Part shown: positions 1 to 7,370 of the stretch, in pieces
Position numbering within the stretch: position 1 is the stretch's first letter
Layout: each line of letters opens with the position of its first letter
Assembly: GCA_947174625.1 (NCBI GenBank)
Contig: CAMWJT010000052.1
Span: 1 to 7,904, forward strand
DNA length: 7,904 nucleotides
Direction: 5' to 3'
DNA from: an uncultured Ruminococcus sp.
GTDB lineage: Bacteria; Bacillota; Clostridia; Oscillospirales; Ruminococcaceae
Notes under the pieces: generated by a model
Told to the model about the DNA's origin: nothing
Seen by the model: only the letters and a program-made list of their open reading frames with translations
The model's database searches: none
Program-made: the position numbers and the translations under genes

Positions 1-8
1 GTTCACCC

Positions 9-863
9 ATGAAAACGCTCATGTATGATAAATTGATCCTGAAACATGCCAGAATCAGCGACGGCAAATTATCCGGTTCTAAAGATACCATGATTGTGTA
101 TCAGACAAAAGCCAATCTGGATTGTGATGCCGTCCGGGATATGTTATACACGGATTTTCAGGCGCTGGCAATTGCGATACATGAAAAAAAATTAAAAAAT
201 TCAGATGCAGAGACTGACCGGCTCTGCTTTATATCTCCGGCAAAGTGCCTGCAAAGCGGATTTGATACGCATGCGCAATGCTTCGTGATGCAGATTGCGG
301 ATCATGCCGGGCATGTGATCCGGATTCAGGCACGGTACAAAGCTGAGCAGAAAAAATTTATTGCATTACTGGAACGCATCGGCTCGGAAATGTTAGAGAA
401 TCCCGAAAAGAATTTCGTGTGGCTGTGTTCGGCATATTTCGAGAACGGCGCATTGCAGTTATATCCGATTGAAGTCTATGATTTTATTAAGATTCCGGAA
501 CAATTACAAGCCTATCAGCTCCCGGAGCAATATTGTCATCACAAGTCGGCACATGTCACCCGGATTTTTTCACTGTTACGGGATGTGCAGAATTATCTTT
601 GTGAGATATTACAGAGTGGCTTGCAGTCGGCGGATGCCCGGAATCTGAAAGCATTCCAGAAAAAAGCCGAAAATTACGGCATGTACGGCTTTGCGGATCT
701 GTTGAAACAATTCATGCAGTCGCTGGAATCGTCCCGGCATGCGATGCAGGATCTCATCGGGGATATTGTGAAAATTTCCATCCAGGTGAAAAATTATCTT
801 GCTGTCGGCATGGAAAAACTGGAGATTCTGTCTGCACTGGATGCCATGAAACAGGAAAATTAA
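9..863 (+). CDS. Unrecognised protein upstream of the DUF4132 gene, possibly 5'-incomplete
   Basis: I do not recognise this family. The protein (284 aa from the ATG at 9) has no signal peptide or membrane segment and is probably cytoplasmic. Its first half is mixed in character. A block near residues 134-160 (FVWLCSAYFENGALQLYPIE) reads as beta strands, and residues 180-284 look like a run of amphipathic helices, including KAFQKKAENYGMYGFADLLK (214-233). No CxC...CxH SWIM zinc-finger pattern, Walker motif or MIDAS motif is visible. The frame stays open to the window edge and no ribosome site can be seen in the 8 bases before the ATG, so the true start may be further left; Met5 (position 21) is another option. 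It lies 44 nt ahead of the DUF4132 gene on the same strand, suggesting one operon. By context it could be the C-terminal part or a partner of the SWIM/vWA/MoxR proteins that accompany DUF4132, but that is a guess. Confidence 0.6.
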   Translation: MKTLMYDKLILKHARISDGKLSGSKDTMIVYQTKANLDCDAVRDMLYTDFQALAIAIHEKKLKNSDAETDRLCFISPAKCLQSGFDTHAQCFVMQIADHAGHVIRIQARYKAEQKKFIALLERIGSEMLENPEKNFVWLCSAYFENGALQLYPIEVYDFIKIPEQLQAYQLPEQYCHHKSAHVTRIFSLLRDVQNYLCEILQSGLQSADARNLKAFQKKAENYGMYGFADLLKQFMQSLESSRHAMQDLIGDIVKISIQVKNYLAVGMEKLEILSALDAMKQEN

Positions 864-870
864 TTATATT

Positions 871-882
871 TTAAAATTTTAA
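871..882. repeat. 12-bp perfect AT palindrome in the intergenic spacer
   Basis: TTAAAATTTTAA is a perfect self-complementary 12-mer, 8 nt after the stop of the first gene. It is composed only of A and T and has no T-tract or GC stem, so it is not a convincing terminator. It may simply be AT-rich leader sequence ahead of the DUF4132 ribosome site. No promoter hexamers of quality are visible in this 44-nt spacer, which supports read-through from the upstream gene. Confidence 0.3.
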
Positions 883-886
883 TTTC

Positions 887-894
887 AGAAAGGA
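887..894 (+). promoter_or_regulatory. Ribosome binding site of the DUF4132 gene
   Basis: AGAAAGGA matches the 5' part of the anti-Shine-Dalgarno complement. The gap to the first ATG (908) is 13 nt, longer than the usual 6-9. A second ATG follows at 911, even further away, and no in-frame ATG, GTG or TTG lies between the site and 908. The 908 start is therefore preferred. Confidence 0.55.
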
Positions 895-907
895 TTGTGT
901 TGTTATT

Positions 908-3900
908 ATGATGTATGTGAATAAAGCCGTTCCGGGAGAACAGTTCGCCCGGCTGACCGAAGCGCTCCGGGATGTGGGTGTTCCGGATGACACGCTCAAA
1001 ATCATGCGTGACTATTTAGATCCCGAAAAAGAACGGGATAATTCTCTTCTGGATCAGATCCAGCCAATGGATCTGTCGCATGTTGTCTATTATACTTACC
1101 CGGCAAGACAGGCACTGGATAAGGCGATTCTCAAAGAAATCAACCGGCACAACAGCACGGAGCTGTTGGAACGGTATATCCTGTTCTGCTATGCTGTGGC
1201 AGATGTATACTGCATGAAGTTGCAGGTGATGTCACTGAATGCTTCTTATAGTGAAATTGAAAAACTCATGCTGAGTGCATTCCGGACACGTTACGGCGAT
1301 ACGGCACCAGCAAGGGCTTTAGCGGTTTTTGTAACCTATCATGCCGAAAATGCAAGGGGATCCTATTATTGGCATTTACGGGATTTCCTGCGTTCTCATC
1401 AGAAAAATTCGGCGCTCTTTCATCAGACTGTCGGGTACACACCGTTATTTGATGCGAAATTATATCTGATATTGTCCGCTCTGCATGATATTAATCTGCA
1501 TGCTAAAAATCTGATTCTGAAACCGTCCGCCAAACACAAAGGGGAAGTGCTTGGCACGCTGGATCAGTTATTACAACAACAGCAGCAGACACCAACCGGC
1601 TATACCAAAAAACTTCTGCTTCTGGCAATGGCAGAGGCAAGCTGTCTGGATCAGAACTATTTACAGCGTCTGGATCGGGAAGTACAGAGCAATCCGGCAT
1701 TGATTTATGAAATGGCAGATATTGCAATTTCTATATTCCATGAGGATGCAGAACATGTGCTTTGTCAGCTTAATTCACTGAGCGTGACAGTACAAAACTA
1801 TATTAACTTAATTGCGAACAGGACGAATCTTGAAAAAAGCCGGGATAAACTGCTGAAACAGCTTGCGGAAAAATTCCCCACGGAATTCCGGACGCAGATT
1901 TTGCAGGAATCAGATAGTATACTTGCGAAACGCATGTATAGAATTTATGTATTTGCGAATCCCAAGAATGCGGTTCCCTGTGATATTCAGTCAACCGTAA
2001 AGAACCGGTGTATCAAGATTTGCACGGAGGACATAAAGGATGCTAATTGCAAGACAGCAATTCAAAAGTATCTGCTCGGAAAAAGTTCCACGGAGGAATT
2101 TTTCCAGATTCTTCCGAATCTGAAAAAAGACTATTTCAAAACGACGAACATCCATTATATTCAGGCATATGGAATGGATGATTTTGCAGAACGCTGTATC
2201 TGTTACTGTGCGCTCTTGTGTGATAATGCTAAGTATTTTATGCGGTCGGTAATTGGATTCCAGATTGAGGAATACGAGAAAGAATATATCAAAATTCTGA
2301 AAAAACATCAGATCCCCCTCGAATCTGTTCTCAATGTCTTTGCTGATTATGTTGCAGATTATTATACGGACTCTGCTAAAACACAAGCGAAAGACAGAAT
2401 TGTCAAAGCTTGTGCAGGGGATGTGCAGGAAATTGTCGCTGTAGACTTGAAACAGTTGACGGCGGATGCAAGATGCTTGTATGTCCAGATACTCGGCGAG
2501 AACGGCAAATATAAATATCTCTCTGAATTATTTGCCATGACAACAGATTCCAGCAAGAATGTCCGGGGCATGTTAATCAATTATCTGCCAAAGCCGGCTG
2601 ATCCATGCAATGAAAAAATACTGGCACTGCTCCAGGCAAAAAAAATTGCACAGCGTGAGGTGGCAATCGGATTGTTAGAAAAGAAATTCCCGGACTGTTG
2701 GAAAGAACACGTGCAGAAAGCCTTTGAAACAGAAAAAAGCGACAAGCTCAAAGTCAGACTGGGTGCATTGCTTGGTGCAGAAATCCCCGAAGAAGTGAAA
2801 CAGGCAACTTCTGAAAATCTGGTGGACAGTCTGACCAAAGGCAACAAGGGCAAAAAGACAGACTGGCTGTTTAAAAATGCCTACACACCGGTATATTTTA
2901 AAAATAATCCAGAAAATTCAGAAGTCCCGGAAAAATATCTCCAGGCAATTGTGAATTGCTATGCCGGTATGAGTGCCGGAAATTATGAAAGAAGTCCACA
3001 GGCGGATCAGCTTGCCGCTGACCTGATTCCCGGCGATCTGGAACGTTTCGCACAAGAAGTGTTCTCCCGGTGGCTTGATCAGGGCGCAGAAGCCAAGACA
3101 AAATGGGTGCTTTATTTTACGGCAATTCACGGCGGTTCAGATGCCATCCAAACCATACAGCATTATATCAAAGACTGGTCGGAACATTCCAGAGGTGCAA
3201 TCGCATGTGAAGCCGTCAGAGCGATTGCCTATAACGGCAGTTCTCCGGCACTCATGCTTGTGGATACTATGGCAAGGAAATTTAAAAGCCGGCAAGTCCG
3301 TTCTGCGGCGGATGCGGCATTACAGCAGGCGGCGGATGTCCTGGGGATCACCAGGGAGGAACTGGCTGACAAAATTGTCCCAGATCTGGGCTTTGATGAG
3401 AATCTTTGCCGGGTTTTCGATTACGGCACACGGCAGTTCCATGTCTATTTGACACCGGCTCTGGAACTGGAAATCTACGAAGGCGAGAAGAAATTCAAGA
3501 ATCTGCCAAAACCAGGCGCAAAAGATGATCCGGAGCTGTCCGCACAGGCTGTCAAGGATTTCAAAGAGATGAAGAAACAGATGAAAACGGCAATCCAGAG
3601 TCAAAAATCCAGATTAGAATATGCGTTACTCTGTGACAGAAAATGGACAGTCCAGGGCTGGAAAGATCTGTTTATCAAAAAGCCTGTGATGCACTGTTTC
3701 GCAATTGGTCTGATCTGGGGTGTTTATCAGAATCAGAATCAAGATCAGCAATTAATCCAGACATTCCGGTATACCGAAGACGGCAGTTTCAACACCAGCG
3801 ACAGCGATGAATACGAATTCCCGGAGGATGCAGCATCTGAACAATCCATCCGAATCGGGCTTGTCCATCCGGTAGAACTGGAACAGGATGTCATTTCTGA

Positions 3901-4402
3901 ATGGCTCGAACAACTGGCAGATTATGAGATTACGCAACCGTTTGCACAGTTAAGCCGGAAAGTTTACAAGCTCCTGCCGGAAGAAGCCGGGAAGACTGCT
4001 GTGCAGAGATTCTCCGGGAACGAAATGGGGAACGTGACGCTTGCCGGGAAGATGTTAAAAGCGGAGTGGAGCAAGGGAGATGCGCAGGATGGCGGTGCAT
4101 TTTATGAATTTACCCGTGAGGACATTGCCAGTCAGAAGAAATCCAAAGACGGCAAAATGCAGTATACCGGCTATTATGCAGAACTGGCTTTTGAAGGCAT
4201 GTACATCCAGATCAGTTATGAGGATAATCAGAGCGTCGCAATCGGAGATCTGAAATTCTGGTCACTGGAACAGCCCATCCGGGCAGAAAATCCTCTGAAA
4301 CTGGAACAGGTCAGCCCCAGATATTTCAGTGAAATCATTCTGCAATTGACAACAATTTTCGGAGAGGATGTCGCAGATCATGAAGAACAGGAAAAAAATT
4401 AA
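908..4402 (+). CDS. DUF4132 / MolR (YehI-like) domain protein, 1164 aa
   Basis: A very large, apparently soluble protein with no signal peptide. The C-terminal part carries the DUF4132 (MolR family) hallmarks: KWTVQGWKDLFIKKPVMHCF (from about residue 912), GLIWGVY just after it, FRYTEDGSF, HPVEL at 987-991 and DYEITQPFAQLSRKVY from 1005. The preceding region is also typical: helical repeats resembling HEAT/armadillo units through roughly 540-830, then ITREELADKIVPDLGFDENL near 813 and a charged segment rich in KK/EMKK. Residues 1-540 are helical and less conserved to my eye. Two low-complexity patches occur: five glutamines at 223-227 and QNQNQDQQ at 941-948. The biochemical role of DUF4132 is not established. 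The family is found beside MoxR AAA+ ATPases, vWA and SWIM proteins (as in the E. coli yeh cluster), so it is probably a scaffold or effector-like component of an ATPase-driven assembly. It follows the first gene by 44 nt, and the next gene starts inside its 3' end. Confidence 0.88.
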   Translation: MMYVNKAVPGEQFARLTEALRDVGVPDDTLKIMRDYLDPEKERDNSLLDQIQPMDLSHVVYYTYPARQALDKAILKEINRHNSTELLERYILFCYAVADVYCMKLQVMSLNASYSEIEKLMLSAFRTRYGDTAPARALAVFVTYHAENARGSYYWHLRDFLRSHQKNSALFHQTVGYTPLFDAKLYLILSALHDINLHAKNLILKPSAKHKGEVLGTLDQLLQQQQQTPTGYTKKLLLLAMAEASCLDQNYLQRLDREVQSNPALIYEMADIAISIFHEDAEHVLCQLNSLSVTVQNYINLIANRTNLEKSRDKLLKQLAEKFPTEFRTQILQESDSILAKRMYRIYVFANPKNAVPCDIQSTVKNRCIKICTEDIKDANCKTAIQKYLLGKSSTEEFFQILPNLKKDYFKTTNIHYIQAYGMDDFAERCICYCALLCDNAKYFMRSVIGFQIEEYEKEYIKILKKHQIPLESVLNVFADYVADYYTDSAKTQAKDRIVKACAGDVQEIVAVDLKQLTADARCLYVQILGENGKYKYLSELFAMTTDSSKNVRGMLINYLPKPADPCNEKILALLQAKKIAQREVAIGLLEKKFPDCWKEHVQKAFETEKSDKLKVRLGALLGAEIPEEVKQATSENLVDSLTKGNKGKKTDWLFKNAYTPVYFKNNPENSEVPEKYLQAIVNCYAGMSAGNYERSPQADQLAADLIPGDLERFAQEVFSRWLDQGAEAKTKWVLYFTAIHGGSDAIQTIQHYIKDWSEHSRGAIACEAVRAIAYNGSSPALMLVDTMARKFKSRQVRSAADAALQQAADVLGITREELADKIVPDLGFDENLCRVFDYGTRQFHVYLTPALELEIYEGEKKFKNLPKPGAKDDPELSAQAVKDFKEMKKQMKTAIQSQKSRLEYALLCDRKWTVQGWKDLFIKKPVMHCFAIGLIWGVYQNQNQDQQLIQTFRYTEDGSFNTSDSDEYEFPEDAASEQSIRIGLVHPVELEQDVISEWLEQLADYEITQPFAQLSRKVYKLLPEEAGKTAVQRFSGNEMGNVTLAGKMLKAEWSKGDAQDGGAFYEFTREDIASQKKSKDGKMQYTGYYAELAFEGMYIQISYEDNQSVAIGDLKFWSLEQPIRAENPLKLEQVSPRYFSEIILQLTTIFGEDVADHEEQEKN
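3728..3745 (+). repeat. Short CAGAAT tandem tract inside the DUF4132 gene
   Basis: CAGAAT CAGAAT CAAGAT gives Gln-Asn-Gln-Asn-Gln-Asp, directly after the conserved GLIWGVY segment. It most likely codes for a surface loop of variable length. It is in frame and too short to suggest phase variation. Confidence 0.5.
4361..4367 (+). promoter_or_regulatory. Ribosome binding site for the lipoprotein gene, inside the DUF4132 gene
   Basis: GGAGAGG is the only purine-rich site near the lipoprotein start. It abuts the ATG at 4368, leaving no spacer, which argues against that start. The ATG at 4380 is 12 nt downstream and fits the slightly long spacing seen at other genes here. Because the site is inside the upstream coding region, translation of the two genes is probably coupled. 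Confidence 0.55.
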
Positions 4403-5063
4403 AAATTTAATATTATTCCTCATGCTATTTTCTGTCATGACCATGACTATGACTATGAATGGTTGCAGTGCTGAGCAGAAGCAGGATGTGTCTGTTCTGG
4501 CAGGAAATCAGCCGATTGCTACAGAACCGGCGACAAAGCCGGAAGTCCCGGAGGGGGCTATCGTCGACGCATCCGGAGACTTTGTCTATACCGGAAAACT
4601 CCAGACCATCGGCGATATTACGATTGGATTTTTACAAGTCCCCCTAGGGTATCTCCAGGTAGAACAGGAGCAGGATCTGCCGGGGATTCTGCAATACTGC
4701 GATGCTACCGGCGCAAATTTAATCACATTCGGATATTATCAGGGGATTACTTACCAGGCACTTGCAGAGAGCCGTCGGAGCGCTCTCGAAGAAACAGAAG
4801 GCATTGCAGGTTTATCCGGTGCAACGACAACTGTCGGCGATTATCCGGCATTACAGTTATATTGCTATTGCCAAGACGAGACGACCAATACGCTGATTGT
4901 TGCGTGGTTCATTCCGGATCTGGAGAATCCTGAAAACTGCTATTTTATGGAGTTTGAACTTGATTCCGAACATCATAATCTGATCGCCTGTTCTTCGACG
5001 TTCCAGACCGTCACGGATTATCTGACCAATCCGCCGGAGAACATCCCGGAAGACATGGCATAA
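4380..5063 (+). CDS. Predicted small lipoprotein, PsbP/DUF1795-like fold possible
   Basis: The 227-residue product begins with a lipoprotein-type signal peptide: a basic start (KNRKKIK), a hydrophobic core (LILFLMLFSVMTMTMTM) and a Gly-Cys at 28-29 as likely lipidation site. The -3 and -2 residues (Met, Asn) are not ideal for a lipobox. After Cys29 there is a Thr/Pro/Glu-rich linker to about residue 55, then a compact domain with beta-strand-like stretches (VPLGYLQVEQ, YPALQLYCYCQ, CYFMEFEL) and a late SSTFQTV segment. That layout recalls Mog1/PsbP-like (DUF1795/DcrB) extracytoplasmic domains, a weak resemblance only. An alternative ATG at 4368 gives 231 aa, but it touches the ribosome site. 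The gene overlaps the DUF4132 gene by 23 nt, so the two should be co-expressed, and the unit ends at the terminator just downstream. The product is expected on the outer face of the cytoplasmic membrane. Its function is unknown. Confidence 0.8.
   Translation: MKNRKKIKNLILFLMLFSVMTMTMTMNGCSAEQKQDVSVLAGNQPIATEPATKPEVPEGAIVDASGDFVYTGKLQTIGDITIGFLQVPLGYLQVEQEQDLPGILQYCDATGANLITFGYYQGITYQALAESRRSALEETEGIAGLSGATTTVGDYPALQLYCYCQDETTNTLIVAWFIPDLENPENCYFMEFELDSEHHNLIACSSTFQTVTDYLTNPPENIPEDMA
4437..4460 (+). repeat. Hexamer tandem repeat (ATGACY x3 plus ATGAAT) in the signal peptide
   Basis: Units ATGACC, ATGACT, ATGACT and the divergent ATGAAT follow one another and encode Met-Thr-Met-Thr-Met-Thr-Met-Asn just before the predicted lipidated cysteine (codon at 4464). 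A gain or loss of one unit would stay in frame and lengthen or shorten the hydrophobic core by two residues. Confidence 0.8.
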
Positions 5064-5085
5064 TTATAAAAAAATCTAAAAAATC

Positions 5086-5116
5086 AAGCCGTCCGGTATG
5101 TTCCAGACGGCTTTTT
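5086..5116. terminator. Bidirectional rho-independent terminator between convergent genes
   Basis: AAGCCGTC (5086-5093) pairs perfectly with GACGGCTT (5106-5113), and two more G-C pairs are possible inside (5095-5096 with 5103-5104). A T-run follows on the plus strand (5112-5116). On the minus strand, the A-rich stretch at 5067-5083 supplies two long U-runs. The hairpin therefore can stop both the lipoprotein transcript (stop at 5063) and the fic transcript (stop at 5121). Confidence 0.92.
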
Positions 5117-5120
5117 ATAA

Positions 5121-6173
5121 TTAATCCAGATCATTTCTGGTGTAGAAAATACTGCGTCCTGCACCATGCCGGATTATTTGTTTTTCTTCTACAAGTTGCC
5201 GGATTGCCTTGTCTACAGATGCTTTACGCAATGCCGGACATAGTTCCATGATGTCTTGTTTGGTGAATTTTCCGATTTTCTGACAGATCACTCTGCGGAC
5301 TGTCTCCACAGCCGGCAATTTCTCACTGACAAGTTCGGCACGTTCTTCCAAATCCCGGTAGGCTGACAGAATCGTTTGCAGGATATATCGGATGAATGGT
5401 GTTGGGTCGTCTGTATTGTCCGTCCAGCCTTGCTGACATTGTTCCAGCACATGATAATATAAATTCTTATTTTTGGCAATTTTATTCTCCAGTGAAATAT
5501 ATCTGCCGATCATGTAACCGGATCGATAGAGCAATAACGTTGTCAATAATCGGCTCATCCTGCCGTTGCCATCATGGAACGGATGAATACAGAGAAAATT
5601 ATGGATAAAAACTGGAATCAAAAGCAATGTATCAATCTGCTGTGTGTCTATCATATGATTGTAACTTTCACAGATTGCTTCGATTGCAGATGGTGTTTCA
5701 TATGGCGCAAGTGGTGTAAATAATACAGATTCATGACCTGTCGCATCTGTTGCAGTGATGTAATTCTGCGTATTCTTGAATTTACCGCCGATTGTTTTAT
5801 GCGAATACTGGTATAAATCCCGGTGAAGTTGCAAAATGTAACTGGATTTGATCGGAATATATGCAAAATTTTCATGAATGGTATTCAGTACGTCACGATA
5901 CCCCATGATTTCTTCTTCCTCACGGTTGCGTGGTGTTGTCTTATCCTGAAAAATTTGTTTTAACCGTGTATTTGTTGTACGGATGCCCTCAATTTCGTTA
6001 GATGCTTCTGTACTCTGGATTTTTGCGATCTCAATCAGTCGGTCAAGTTCAGCAGGATTCTGTTTCAGATAATATGCCTGACTGCCTTTTAATTCATGAA
6101 TCTGCGCCACCAGACCTAAAATTTCACTGTCCCAGAACCGTTTCGCAAGGGTACTGTAATCAAAAATTCTCAA
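5121..6173 (-). CDS. Fic family protein (putative AMP-transferase) with C-terminal winged helix
   Basis: The 350-residue protein carries the full Fic catalytic motif HPFHDGNGRMSR at 197-208, with His197 as catalytic base, Asp201 as metal ligand and the GNGR anion hole. Fic proteins usually transfer AMP from ATP onto a hydroxyl side chain of a target protein. An N-terminal inhibitory motif of the SxxxEG type is present at 58-63 (SNEIEG, Glu62), placing it with class II, self-inhibited Fic proteins. The Fic/DOC N-terminal helix region spans about 1-90, the core about 105-275, and residues 288-345 read as a winged helix-turn-helix, seen in many stand-alone Fic proteins and possibly DNA- or partner-binding. 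The start is TTG (6171-6173); MRIFDYS...WDSEI matches the usual family N-terminus and no in-frame ATG occurs until codon 90. It begins 2 nt after the aroC stop, with only a weak GAAAG as ribosome site, suggesting translational coupling. No antitoxin gene is seen beside it. The target is unknown. Confidence 0.93.
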   Translation of the reverse strand: MRIFDYSTLAKRFWDSEILGLVAQIHELKGSQAYYLKQNPAELDRLIEIAKIQSTEASNEIEGIRTTNTRLKQIFQDKTTPRNREEEEIMGYRDVLNTIHENFAYIPIKSSYILQLHRDLYQYSHKTIGGKFKNTQNYITATDATGHESVLFTPLAPYETPSAIEAICESYNHMIDTQQIDTLLLIPVFIHNFLCIHPFHDGNGRMSRLLTTLLLYRSGYMIGRYISLENKIAKNKNLYYHVLEQCQQGWTDNTDDPTPFIRYILQTILSAYRDLEERAELVSEKLPAVETVRRVICQKIGKFTKQDIMELCPALRKASVDKAIRQLVEEKQIIRHGAGRSIFYTRNDLD

Positions 6174-6175
6174 TT

Positions 6176-7282
6176 TTAATTCACACTTTCTGCAAGCCAG
6201 TCTGTGCCGTAACGTCCGGCGAGTATATCACATAGTACAAGTGCCGTCATGCTGTCTACGACAACTCTTGCACGATGGATAATTGCCGGGTCATGCCGTC
6301 CCTGGATTTGCAGGACTGCATTTTGCTTTTCCAAGAAATTCACGGTATTTTGTGTCTGATAGATCGACGGTGTGGGTTTCACGGCACATTGAAATACAAT
6401 CGGCATGCCGTTTGTGATACCGCCGTTGATCCCGGCATTGTGATTGGTCTCCGTGATGATCTGATTATCAGCACCCATTCGGAACGGATCGTTGTATTCG
6501 CTTCCCGGACAAGAAGTCACTCTGTCAAACGCATTCCCGAATTGTACTCCCTTGATTGCCGGGATGCTGAACAGTGCATGAGATAACATACCCTCGATGG
6601 TATCAAACCAGGGTTCACCGACACCGGCGGGCATGTTCAGAATTGCCGTTTCGAGAATTCCGCCGATGCTGTCGCCTTTTTCAGCCGTTTCTGTCATTTT
6701 CTGGTAGATTGCTTCGGCTTTGTTCTCATCCAGGACAGCAAACGCTTTCTGATTCAGGTTCATAATATCAGATTCCAGATTCTCAAAATCCCTGTCCATG
6801 ATGCCACCGCAATTCCGGATATGCGTCCCGATCAGGATATTTTTTGCCCGGAGTGCCGAGATTGCAATTGCACCACCTGCGACAAGTCCTGCGGTGATCC
6901 GTCCGCTGAAATGTCCGCCGCCCCGGAAATCCTCAAATCCATGATATTTGCAGTATGCGGTATAATCCGCATGTCCCGGACGTGCAAGCGCTCTGGTCGC
7001 AGTGTAATCCTTGCTTCTGGTCTGTGTATTGGGGATCATAATGCTGATGGGTGTACCGGTTGTGTGATTTTCATAGACACCACTCAGAATCCGGAACGGG
7101 TCGGGTTCTTGTCTTGCCGTAGAGATCTTCCCGGCAGGTCGGCGCAATGTCAGCTGATCCCGGATAAAATCCGGATCTACCGGGATGCCCGGTGCAAGTC
7201 CGTCCAGGACGACACCAATTGCTTCGCCGTGACTTTCGCCATAGATCGTCACAGAGATATTCTGTCCGAATGTATTTTTCAT
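6176..7282 (-). CDS. aroC: Chorismate synthase
   Basis: This enzyme makes chorismate from 5-enolpyruvylshikimate 3-phosphate by loss of phosphate, using reduced FMN, the last step of the shikimate pathway, in the cytoplasm. All family landmarks are present (368-aa numbering): GESHGE at 15-20 with His18, LRRPAGK then TARQEPDPFRILSGVYENHTTGTPIS up to residue 80, GHADY at 103-107 with His104, FRGGGHFSGRITAG at 119-132, NHNAGINGGITNG at 280-292 and GRHDPAIIHRARVVVDSM at 328-345. The length is normal for the family. The ATG at 7282 gives the usual MKNTFGQ start and lies 12 nt after AGGAG. The ATG at 7294 (372 aa) abuts AGGAG with no spacer and adds MSFI, so it is less likely. The gene is transcribed leftwards from its own promoter and is followed by fic after 2 nt. 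No other shikimate-pathway gene is in the window. Confidence 0.97.
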   Translation of the reverse strand: MKNTFGQNISVTIYGESHGEAIGVVLDGLAPGIPVDPDFIRDQLTLRRPAGKISTARQEPDPFRILSGVYENHTTGTPISIMIPNTQTRSKDYTATRALARPGHADYTAYCKYHGFEDFRGGGHFSGRITAGLVAGGAIAISALRAKNILIGTHIRNCGGIMDRDFENLESDIMNLNQKAFAVLDENKAEAIYQKMTETAEKGDSIGGILETAILNMPAGVGEPWFDTIEGMLSHALFSIPAIKGVQFGNAFDRVTSCPGSEYNDPFRMGADNQIITETNHNAGINGGITNGMPIVFQCAVKPTPSIYQTQNTVNFLEKQNAVLQIQGRHDPAIIHRARVVVDSMTALVLCDILAGRYGTDWLAESVN

Positions 7283-7294
7283 GATAAAACTCAT

Positions 7295-7300
7295 CTCCTG
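7295..7300 (-). promoter_or_regulatory. Ribosome binding site of aroC
   Basis: On the minus strand CAGGAG sits directly before the ATG at 7294 and 12 nt before the ATG at 7282. A site with no spacer cannot position a ribosome at 7294, which favours the 7282 start. Confidence 0.65.
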
Positions 7301-7322
7301 ATTTAATTTTTATTTTAATTTT

Positions 7323-7351
7323 ATTATAGCATAAAATTTTCTAAATTGCAA
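7323..7351 (-). promoter_or_regulatory. SigA-type promoter of aroC-fic with extended -10
   Basis: On the minus strand the -35 is TTGCAA (7351-7346, four of six matches) and the -10 is a perfect TATAAT (7328-7323), with a 17-nt spacer. TGC immediately before the -10 makes an extended -10 element. The predicted transcript start near 7316 leaves a leader of about 35 nt before the ATG at 7282, too short for a riboswitch or attenuator. Confidence 0.85.
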
Positions 7352-7370
7352 GCACTCGGGAACAAAATAC

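Noticed and set aside
1574..1588. CAA/CAG run (five glutamines) as an unstable repeat
   Set aside because: The codons are mixed (CAA CAA CAG CAG CAG) and only five long, so it is a common low-complexity patch.
1991..2386. 131-aa minus-strand frame inside the DUF4132 gene
   Set aside because: It lies within a continuous, well-supported 1164-codon gene and has no recognisable domain or ribosome site.
3075..3452. 125-aa plus-strand frame in another phase of the DUF4132 gene
   Set aside because: It covers the most conserved MolR-like helical region in the correct frame, and its own translation is Arg-rich shadow sequence.
4368..4379. ATG at 4368 as the lipoprotein start
   Set aside because: It touches the GGAGAGG ribosome site with no spacer and adds MSQI before a basic signal-peptide start. 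The ATG at 4380 fits better, though the earlier one cannot be fully excluded.
5121..6173. Fic protein as a toxin of a Fic/antitoxin pair
   Set aside because: No small antitoxin gene flanks it, and the inhibitory SxxxEG motif is built into its own N-terminus, so it is better called a stand-alone self-inhibited Fic protein.
6821..7306. 161-aa plus-strand frame opposite aroC with many cysteines (for example CPECRDCNCTTCDKSC)
   Set aside because: It looks like a metal-binding protein at first sight, but the cysteines arise from the antisense of Gly/Ala-rich conserved aroC segments, and no ribosome site precedes it.
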